From assembly GCA_021788955.1 (NCBI GenBank), contig JAJYKC010000015.1:1-12559 (forward strand): 12,559 nucleotides of DNA, given 5' to 3'. Made by a program: the position numbers and the translations under genes. This document shows positions 7,355 to 12,559 of the stretch, piece by piece. The DNA comes from Acidobacteriota bacterium (GTDB lineage: Bacteria; Acidobacteriota; Terriglobia; Bryobacterales; Bryobacteraceae). The first letter of the stretch is position 1; every line of letters starts with the position of its first letter. The notes below the pieces were generated by a model. The model had not been told where the DNA came from, did not search any database, and worked only from the letters and a program-made list of their open reading frames with translations.

Positions 7355-8937
7355 ATCTTGATCAGCGGATGCACCACGACGGCGCGGTACACATACGCCT
7401 CGCCGGGTTGCCAGTCAGGCACGGTGACGGAAAACGTACCGGGCGACGACATCGTCTTGAGTGGCGTCGCCGTCCACGCGCCGCCGCGCTCGTTCACGTC
7501 GAGGCCGCGGATGTGCTGCCACTCGAAGCCAACCTGCACGGAGGACGCTTTGCCGAGCTCGGCGAGGTCCGCCGAAAGCGTGACGGTCTTCGCCGCCGCA
7601 TCCCACTTCGCACCGCCGGTGGAAACTTTCGGCGGCTCCATCGCCGGCTCGGCGTTGGTGATGCGCAGCACTACGGGGTTCGGCCACTGGCGGTTGTTGT
7701 AAAGCCGCTGCGTGCGCATGGCGCGGATGTGCAGCCCGTCGCTTTCCTGATGCCACGTCGTCTTGGGCACGACGTCGGGCCGGTATTCGAGCACCTTGTC
7801 GTTCTGGCCGAGCACGCTCACCTCCGTCTGCGGCGTGGCCTTCACCGAGTGCAGCGTGATGTCCTTCCACTCGCCCCATTTCCAGGGCTCTTTCGAAGCG
7901 ACCAGCGCGTAGACGGTGTTCGTGTTCTTTTTCCGCGTGAACCAGATTTCGCCTTCGTTCGTGATCACCCACGGGCGCACCGAGTAGATCGCCTCGCTGT
8001 TGACGAACATCCATAGGCCGATCTCGCGCAGCCGCGCCTCCTGCTCAATCGGAATTTCGCCGTCGGGCTTCGGGCCGATGTTCAAAAGCAGATTGCCACC
8101 CTTGGCCCGTGTTTCGATCAGCGTGTCGATGAGCGTGGTGCCGGACTTGTAATGCTCGTTCGTCGGCTTGTACTGCCACTGCGTGCCCATGGTGAGGTTG
8201 GACTCCCAGGCGCCTTCGAGCGGGACGCCTGGAACGTACTGCTCAGGCGTTTCGAGCGCGCCGCGCGTAACGACGATCTCCGGCTGCAGTTTCCAGGCCA
8301 GTTCGCGCAGCCCGCCGGCGGGCCCGTCGAAGAAGATCACCGACATCGGACCGTACTGCGTAAGAAGCTCCCGAACCTGCGCCTGGTCGTATTTCAAAAG
8401 CTCGGAGTTGTGCTCGGGCGACACTTCCGGCACGTTGCGTTGGATGGTGATGTGGTGTTCGTGGAGGAAATGAAAATCGTCCGGCGAAAAGTAGACGCCG
8501 GGCGCAATGCCCTGTTCGCGGAACGCGGTGTAAATCTCTTGGGCGATGTCGTGCTGGTAGGGCGTGTGGAAAATGCTGAAATCCGTTGTGGCGGTGCGGA
8601 ACATGCAGAAGCCGGAGTGGTGCTTGGTGGTGAACACCACGTAGCGGACGCCGGCGAGTTTGGCGAGCACGGCCCAGTCCTGCGGGTTGAATTTATGCGG
8701 GTTGAACGTCTTCGGCAGTTCCGTGTAGAAGCGGTTGACGTAATCCTCCGACGCTCCGGCCAGCGAGTGGCTTATAACAGAGCCAAGCTGGCTGTCTACG
8801 CCCCAATGGATGAACAGCCCGAAGCCCTGGTCGCGGAACCATTCCAGACGATCGGCGTGGTTGCCCGTCTGGGCCGGCAGGCAGAGTGGAGTCAGCAGCA
8901 GCGCCGCGACGGCGCTCAAGTTTCGGAAGCGGTTCAA
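7321..8937 (-). CDS. Exported alpha-L-fucosidase (GH29) with extra C-terminal domain
   Basis: The 538-residue protein is a retaining GH29 glycosidase expected to release alpha-L-fucose from polysaccharides or glycans outside the cytoplasm. Residues 1-23 form a signal peptide with a likely cut after LPAQ. The catalytic (beta/alpha)8 domain shows LFIHWGVDS (41-49), TTKHHSGFCMF (103-113), GVYFSPDDF (147-155) and the nucleophile Asp204 in VIFFDGP, followed by ETPEQYVPG and a GAWESN..GTQWQY segment. LLLNIGPKPDGEIP closes the barrel. From about residue 390 there is a further beta-rich region not needed for catalysis. The start is a TTG: an in-frame TAG lies upstream with no ATG or GTG between, a GAGG Shine-Dalgarno stands seven bases before it, and this start gives an intact signal peptide. 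KHHSGF replaces the commoner KHHDGF, a variant I recall from other members. Activity on substrates other than fucosides is possible. Confidence 0.9.
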   Translation of the reverse strand: MNRFRNLSAVAALLLTPLCLPAQTGNHADRLEWFRDQGFGLFIHWGVDSQLGSVISHSLAGASEDYVNRFYTELPKTFNPHKFNPQDWAVLAKLAGVRYVVFTTKHHSGFCMFRTATTDFSIFHTPYQHDIAQEIYTAFREQGIAPGVYFSPDDFHFLHEHHITIQRNVPEVSPEHNSELLKYDQAQVRELLTQYGPMSVIFFDGPAGGLRELAWKLQPEIVVTRGALETPEQYVPGVPLEGAWESNLTMGTQWQYKPTNEHYKSGTTLIDTLIETRAKGGNLLLNIGPKPDGEIPIEQEARLREIGLWMFVNSEAIYSVRPWVITNEGEIWFTRKKNTNTVYALVASKEPWKWGEWKDITLHSVKATPQTEVSVLGQNDKVLEYRPDVVPKTTWHQESDGLHIRAMRTQRLYNNRQWPNPVVLRITNAEPAMEPPKVSTGGAKWDAAAKTVTLSADLAELGKASSVQVGFEWQHIRGLDVNERGGAWTATPLKTMSSPGTFSVTVPDWQPGEAYVYRAVVVHPLIKIYGKDVALSAK

Positions 8938-8944
8938 GTGCGCA

Positions 8945-8948
8945 CCTC
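8945..8948 (-). promoter_or_regulatory. Shine-Dalgarno (GAGG) deciding the TTG start of the GH29 gene
   Basis: On the minus strand GAGG is followed by seven bases and then TTG at 8937. The nearby GTG on the same strand is out of frame. Together with the in-frame upstream TAG this fixes the unusual TTG start. Confidence 0.6.
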
Positions 8949-9009
8949 GGAACCCTCTCGAGAGAAACCCTCGATCCGGGTGGACCTAGAATATCACCGC
9001 TTCAGCGAG

Positions 9010-9519
9010 TCAGTTCTTCGCGGCCTCGCGGAGACGTTCGCGCGCGGCCGCGAGCGAAGCGGCCTCCGGCGGACCCGCCCATTTCCAGACGATCCGCCCG
9101 TCGCGTGAAACAAGCAGCAGGTACGCCCCGCCGGCGTCCGAGAACCCGCAGAGCTTCTTCCAGACGTCTTCGTCGTGCTGCAGGACGAGGAACGTCGCGC
9201 GCTTGTCTTTCGGGATGCCGGAGCGGATGCCCGAGACGACCATGCCGCGGACGAAGCGCGGGACATCCTGCAAGACGGCGACGGTGTAACAGATCGTGCC
9301 GGTTTCCGCGCAGCCTTTGTCGAGTTCCTTGTCCCAGGCGGAAGTCGGCTTCGACGAGGCATGGCTGAAGCCGACGATAAACAGCGCCGCGTGTCCCCCT
9401 GCGGCGGGCAGCGTGAGTTTCGAACCAGCGAGGCTTTCAAATTCGGTGGTGGGCAGCGTCTGCGCAGAAGCCGCAAGCAGCGAAAGCGCGCCGAGCGAAA
9501 CAAGCAGCCGAGCGGTCAA
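9010..9519 (-). CDS. Exported ATP10-like / thioredoxin-fold protein without a CxxC motif
   Basis: The 169-residue protein has an N-terminal signal peptide (1-20, likely cut after ASAQ). The rest resembles bacterial relatives of the ATP10 family (mitochondrial ATP synthase assembly factor), which adopt a thioredoxin-like fold: LFIVGFSHASSKPTSAW (47-63), VLQDVPRFVRGMVVSGIRSGIP (82-103), ATFLVLQHDEDVWKKLCGFSD (108-128) and AYLLLVSRDGRIVWKWAGP (132-150). The place where thioredoxins carry CxxC is GFSHASSKP here, so thiol-disulfide exchange at the usual site is not expected. Cysteines remain at 70, 77 and 124. The start is TTG, overlapping the stop of the upstream propeller gene as TTGA; a GGAG stands only three bases before it, and no better start exists in this frame. 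The function is unknown: the fold and a structural or chaperone role are inference from the family. Confidence 0.68.
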   Translation of the reverse strand: MTARLLVSLGALSLLAASAQTLPTTEFESLAGSKLTLPAAGGHAALFIVGFSHASSKPTSAWDKELDKGCAETGTICYTVAVLQDVPRFVRGMVVSGIRSGIPKDKRATFLVLQHDEDVWKKLCGFSDAGGAYLLLVSRDGRIVWKWAGPPEAASLAAARERLREAAKN

Positions 9520-10631
9520 TGTCTCCAGCTCGCGGTGAAGATGTTGAACTCGTAGTGGCTGCGGGCATGGAGATTCGAGGCGAACACCAGCGTCTTGCCG
9601 TCGGGGGAAAACTCGGGAAACGACGTGAAGCCGCCGTAGGAGGTGACCTGTTCGAGCCCCGTGCCGTCGAGGTTGATCAGATACAACTCGAAGTCAGAGC
9701 TGTCGCAGTGGTGCTTGTTGGAGGCGAACAGAATCTTCTTACCGTCTGGTGTAAACGTGGGCGCGAAGCTGGCGCAGCCGAAGTGAGTGATCTGCCGGGC
9801 GTGGGCGCCGTCGGAGTCGGCCACGAATAGCTCCATCTTCATCGGCGTGGTGAGGCCTTGCGCAAGGAGGTCCTTGTACTGCTTGGTGTCGGCCGCTGTC
9901 TTGGGATGATTCGCGCGCCAGACGATATGTTTCGCATCGCGGCTGTACACCGCGCCGCCGTCATAGCCAAGCGAGTGGGTAAGGCGGTGCTTGCCCGAGC
10001 CATCGGCAGCCATGGTCCACAACTCGAGATCGTGGCTCGCCATGGAGGTATAGACGATGCGGCCTGTCGCGAAGTTCACCGTGGCTTCGGCGTCGTAGCC
10101 GGGCGTCGTCGTGATGCGGTGGGCGTCCGAACCGTCGTCATTGGCGACGTAGATGTCATAGCTCGGATAGACAGCCCAAACGTAGCCCTTGCTGCGGTCC
10201 GCCGGCGGCGGGCAGGCGTCGCCTTCGGACTCCGTCGAGGCATAAAGAATGTGGTGATTGTCGGGAAGGAAGTAGCCGCACGTCGTGCGTCCGCGGCCGC
10301 TCGAAACGCGATGCACGTGCGAGCCGTCGGCGTCCATGATGTAGATTTGGTCGCATTCGGCGCCGTCGCGGGTGGATTGGAAAATGAGCCGTTTGCCGTC
10401 GGGCGACCAGTACGCTTCGGCGTTCTGACCCGCAAACGTTAGCTGAAGCGGTTCGCCGAGATGACTGAGTTGCGCGCGAAGCGGGCCGGCGGCGAACAGC
10501 AGCGCGGAGCAGAGTGTCAGGCCGTAGAGCGCACAAGCCGCTGCCCGCTGGTTGCTCCCTCGAGACGCTCGATTCCCGGGGCGTGGGCAGCGGTCTGTTG
10601 TGCGCGAGTTTCTGAAGAAGCGGGTGCCCAT
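9516..10631 (-). CDS. Exported TolB-like PD40 (WD40-like) beta-propeller protein
   Basis: The 371-residue protein is built from PD40-type beta-propeller repeats, seen as WSPDGKRLIFQS (75-86), NFATGRIVYTS (186-196), SRDAKHIVWRA (230-240), TPDGKKILFAS (294-304) and FSPDGKTLVFAS (341-352), each alternating with a strand such as IYIMDADGS, LWTMAADGS, LFVADSDGA or LYLINLDGT. This implies about six blades. Residues 30-54 form a signal peptide (likely cut after LRAQ) behind a basic N-terminus that is unusually long. The ATG at 10631 is preferred to in-frame starts further upstream, which would run into the SDR promoter region and lengthen the N-region still more. Five cysteines (93, 118, 140, 286, 309) lie in the mature part and could form disulfides outside the cytoplasm. 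Such proteins usually act as binding scaffolds; no enzymatic residues are evident. The gene overlaps the ATP10-like gene by four bases, implying coupled expression. Confidence 0.82.
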   Translation of the reverse strand: MGTRFFRNSRTTDRCPRPGNRASRGSNQRAAACALYGLTLCSALLFAAGPLRAQLSHLGEPLQLTFAGQNAEAYWSPDGKRLIFQSTRDGAECDQIYIMDADGSHVHRVSSGRGRTTCGYFLPDNHHILYASTESEGDACPPPADRSKGYVWAVYPSYDIYVANDDGSDAHRITTTPGYDAEATVNFATGRIVYTSMASHDLELWTMAADGSGKHRLTHSLGYDGGAVYSRDAKHIVWRANHPKTAADTKQYKDLLAQGLTTPMKMELFVADSDGAHARQITHFGCASFAPTFTPDGKKILFASNKHHCDSSDFELYLINLDGTGLEQVTSYGGFTSFPEFSPDGKTLVFASNLHARSHYEFNIFTASWRH

Positions 10632-10690
10632 GAACTGAGGATACAGTCGGCGTGTCCGCGCCGCGCCGCCCATTTCGCGCGCCAGAAGAA

Positions 10691-10696
10691 TATAAT
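10691..10696 (+). promoter_or_regulatory. Likely -10 box (TATAAT) for the SDR/oxidoreductase operon
   Basis: A perfect TATAAT lies in the 79-bp divergent gap (10632-10710) and ends 14 bases before the SDR start codon, which would leave a leader of only about 8 bases. No convincing -35 hexamer is present 16-18 bp upstream. No strong Shine-Dalgarno sequence precedes the ATG, consistent with a very short leader. Confidence 0.5.
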
Positions 10697-10710
10697 CACG
10701 TGGAATCCGC

Positions 10711-11469
10711 ATGTCCAATCAAGAATTGTCCGGCAAAGTTGCCCTCATTACCGGTGCGAGCAAGGGGCTTGGCAAGGCCATGGCCTTTGCGCTCGCCCAA
10801 GCAGGCTGCCGCGTGGCACTGGTGTCGCGCGACGAGGCATTGCTCGAGAAAGTCCGTGAAGAACTCGCCGCTTCCGGCGGCGCGGCCGATGTGTATCGCG
10901 CCGACGTGACGAAGGAAGACGAAGTGGCGCGCCTGGCCGGCGAGGTTCCCTCCCGGAGCGGCCCCGTGCAGATCCTCATCAACAACGCGGGCATCAACAT
11001 CCGCAAGAACCTTACCGAGTTCACCCTGGCCGAATGGCAGAGCGTGATGGATACGAACCTGACCAGTGTGTTTCTGCTCTGCCGGGCGTTCGTGCCGGGA
11101 ATGCGTGGCACCGGCTACGGGCGCATTCTGAACATGACTTCGATCATGGCGCATGTTTCGCTGCCCGGCCGCGCGGCGTATTCATCCAGCAAAACCGCGC
11201 TGCTCGGCCTCACGCGCGCGCTGGCGCTCGAACTGGCTACGGAAGGCATCACGGTGAACGGCATCAGCCCCGGCCCGTTCGCCACCGACATGAACCTTCC
11301 GCTGATTAACAACCCCGAAGCCAACGCGCAGTTTCTTGCGAGCATTCCCGTGGGCCGCTGGGGGCAAGTGAAGGAGATCGGTGAATTGGCCCGGTACCTG
11401 TGCTCGGAAGACGCCGGCTTCATCACCGGCACGGACATTTTGATCGATGGAGGATGGTGCGCACGATGA
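10711..11469 (+). CDS. Classical SDR-family NAD(P)-dependent dehydrogenase (FabG / gluconate 5-dehydrogenase-like)
   Basis: The 252-residue cytoplasmic oxidoreductase has every mark of the classical short-chain dehydrogenases: the nucleotide-binding TGASKGLG (14-21), NNAG (91-94), Asn116 in MDTNLTSV, and the catalytic Ser144, Tyr157 and Lys161 (YSSSK). PGPFATDM (187-194) and a C-terminal GTDILIDGGW complete the pattern. Arg40 after the second strand (ALVSRDEALL) leans towards NADP(H), but this is weak evidence. Substrate cannot be read from the sequence. The overlap with a Gfo/Idh/MocA gene suggests a sugar, sugar acid or polyol rather than fatty acid synthesis, so fabG is not assigned. The ATG at 10711 fits the family's N-terminus (short MSNQELSGKVALITG). 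The stop overlaps the next start as ATGA (11466-11469). Confidence 0.93.
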   Translation: MSNQELSGKVALITGASKGLGKAMAFALAQAGCRVALVSRDEALLEKVREELAASGGAADVYRADVTKEDEVARLAGEVPSRSGPVQILINNAGINIRKNLTEFTLAEWQSVMDTNLTSVFLLCRAFVPGMRGTGYGRILNMTSIMAHVSLPGRAAYSSSKTALLGLTRALALELATEGITVNGISPGPFATDMNLPLINNPEANAQFLASIPVGRWGQVKEIGELARYLCSEDAGFITGTDILIDGGWCAR

Positions 11470-12559
11470 ACCCACAGAACACGAATTCGACTCCCGCCGC
11501 CTCGGGTGGCATCACGCGGCGCAGCGCTCTGCCGCTCACGGCGCTCGCCGCTTCGTCCTACAAGCGCATTCTGGGCGCCAACGATCGCGTGCAGGTCGGC
11601 TTCATTGGCTACGGCCTGATCGGCCATGAGCACGTCTTCGATTTCAGCCATCAGAAGGACTGCGACATGGCGGCGATGTGCGACGTCTACCAGCCAAGGC
11701 TCGAAGAGGGCCTGAAGGCGTGCGGGCCGCAGGCCAAGGGCTACAAGGATTTCCGCGAGATGCTGGACAACAAGGATCTGCAGGCGATCGTGATCGGCAC
11801 GCCGGACCACTGGCACGCCCCGCTCACGATTCTTTCCTGCGCGGCCGGGAAGGACGTCTACGTGGAAAAGCCGCTCACGCTGTTCGTGCGTGAAGGCCGC
11901 TGGATGGTGCAGGCGGCGCGCAAGTACAACCGCGTGGTGCAGGCGGGAACGCAGCAGCGCTCGGGCAAGCACTATCAGAAGGCGAAGGAACTCCTCGAAG
12001 CCGGCTATCTCGGCAAGATCATGTACGCGCACTCGGGCTCGCAGCGCAACGTCATGCCGGGCTTCGGCACGCCGCTCGACTCGGACCCGCCTCCGGACCT
12101 CGACTACAACATGTGGCTCGGCCCGGCGCCGCTGCGGGCTTACAACAAGCTGCGCAGCCTGTACCATTTCCGCTGGTTCTGGGATTATTCGGGCGGGCAG
12201 ATGACCAATCTCGGCGCGCATGAGCTCGACATCATCCATTGGGTCATGCAAGTGAAAGGCCCGACCTCGGTTTCTTCCGTCGGGGGCCGCTTCGCGCTGC
12301 AGGATATCTGCGAGACGCCGGACACGCAGGACGCCATCTTCGAATATCCGGGCTTCACGGTGCATTACTCCTACCGCGAAGCAAGTGCCGGCCGGCGTGT
12401 CGGCTACGGACTCGAGTTCAACGGCGAGCGCGGCGGCCTCGTCATTAACCGCGGCGGCTTCGAAGTCTTCCCCGATATGAAAATCGACCCGATGAACGCG
12501 ATTCCGGTGTTCCAGGGCCATCCAACCGGCGGGCCCGAGCGCAGCAAGACGACGCCGGT
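11466..12559 (+). CDS. Gfo/Idh/MocA family oxidoreductase, Tat-like N-terminus, cut by the window edge
   Basis: The frame is open from the ATG at 11466 to the end of the window, giving 364 residues without a stop. An N-terminal Rossmann fold has VGFIGYGLIG (44-53; GxGxxG at 48-53), GTPDHWHAP (111-119) and the family's EKP motif (VEKPLT, 133-138). The second domain carries GGQMTNLGAHELDIIHW (243-259), with His252, Asp255 and His258 in the region that usually binds the substrate. The N-terminus resembles a twin-arginine signal (ITRRSALPLTALAAS, 16-30), common in Acidobacteriota and Planctomycetota relatives of this family, but the apolar stretch is short and Phe/Leu are missing after the RRxx positions, so export is doubtful. 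Enzymes of this family oxidise or reduce sugars and related polyols with NAD(P). It is translationally coupled to the SDR by ATGA. The C-terminus (usually about 40-90 more residues) is outside the window. Confidence 0.92.
   Translation, partial: MNPQNTNSTPAASGGITRRSALPLTALAASSYKRILGANDRVQVGFIGYGLIGHEHVFDFSHQKDCDMAAMCDVYQPRLEEGLKACGPQAKGYKDFREMLDNKDLQAIVIGTPDHWHAPLTILSCAAGKDVYVEKPLTLFVREGRWMVQAARKYNRVVQAGTQQRSGKHYQKAKELLEAGYLGKIMYAHSGSQRNVMPGFGTPLDSDPPPDLDYNMWLGPAPLRAYNKLRSLYHFRWFWDYSGGQMTNLGAHELDIIHWVMQVKGPTSVSSVGGRFALQDICETPDTQDAIFEYPGFTVHYSYREASAGRRVGYGLEFNGERGGLVINRGGFEVFPDMKIDPMNAIPVFQGHPTGGPERSKTTP

Noticed and set aside
7171..8016. A 281-codon plus-strand open frame spanning the convergent junction
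   Set aside because: It crosses the ends of two supported genes in other frames and shows no domain.
8955..8964. CTCTCGAGAG, a perfect 10-bp palindrome upstream of the fucosidase start, as a possible operator
   Set aside because: About a dozen 10-bp palindromes are expected by chance in 12.5 kb, and the symmetry does not extend further.
8152..9108. A 318-codon plus-strand open frame opposite the fucosidase
   Set aside because: It is antisense to a clear GH29 gene with signal peptide and catalytic motifs, and its own composition is atypical of protein.
10697..10702. CACGTG palindrome next to the TATAAT box
   Set aside because: It is only six bases, with no flanking symmetry or second copy to support an operator.
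11115..12521. A 468-codon open frame on the minus strand opposite the SDR and Gfo/Idh/MocA genes
   Set aside because: It is low in recognisable motifs and runs antisense to two well-supported dehydrogenase genes.
1..12559. CRISPR arrays, insertion sequences, tRNA or rRNA genes, prophage or defence genes
   Set aside because: No spaced direct repeats, transposase-like proteins, terminal inverted repeats or RNA gene signatures were seen; every stretch longer than about 80 bases is coding.

Overview
The window is GC-rich and gene-dense. Genes abut or overlap by a few bases, and there are no tRNA or rRNA genes, no CRISPR array and no mobile element. The gene families suggest a soil-type Acidobacteriota, possibly of the Bryobacterales/Solibacter group: a trehalose synthase/maltokinase-type C-terminus ahead of treY-treZ, a GH29 fucosidase of the exported 'KHHSGF' type, a TolB-like PD40 propeller carrying several cysteines, an ATP10-like thioredoxin-fold protein, and a Gfo/Idh/MocA oxidoreductase with a Tat-like N-terminus. 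This assignment is inference from family content, not from a marker gene.

Region 1 (1-7354, plus strand) is a trehalose/glycogen block with a tail. It opens with the C-lobe of a maltokinase-like protein, cut by the window edge or very short, whose catalytic loop is clearly degenerate. treY follows (ATGA overlap, 699-702), then treZ (ATGA overlap, 3353-3356). TreY turns the reducing end of a malto-oligosaccharide or glycogen-derived dextrin into a trehalosyl end, and TreZ releases trehalose. Twenty bases later comes an adenosine-specific-kinase family gene with a possible promoter of its own, and then a polytopic membrane protein resembling a GT-C glycosyltransferase.

Region 2 (7321-10631, minus strand) encodes proteins predicted to be exported. 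Transcribed from right to left, these are a PD40 beta-propeller protein, an ATP10-like protein that overlaps it by TTGA, and a GH29 alpha-L-fucosidase. The fucosidase 3' end overlaps the 3' end of the membrane-protein gene by 34 bp, tail to tail. Two of the three minus-strand genes start with TTG.

Region 3 (10711-12559, plus strand) diverges from the propeller gene across a 79-bp gap. A TATAAT box lies close to the start of a classical SDR dehydrogenase. The SDR overlaps (ATGA) a Gfo/Idh/MocA oxidoreductase that runs off the right edge. These probably form a small sugar or polyol oxidation module.

Most of this is ordinary carbohydrate metabolism. The observation most worth following is the maltokinase-like protein, which has lost its catalytic Asp and other loop residues while the surrounding family signature is kept. 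I see no convincing evidence of a wholly new multi-gene system.
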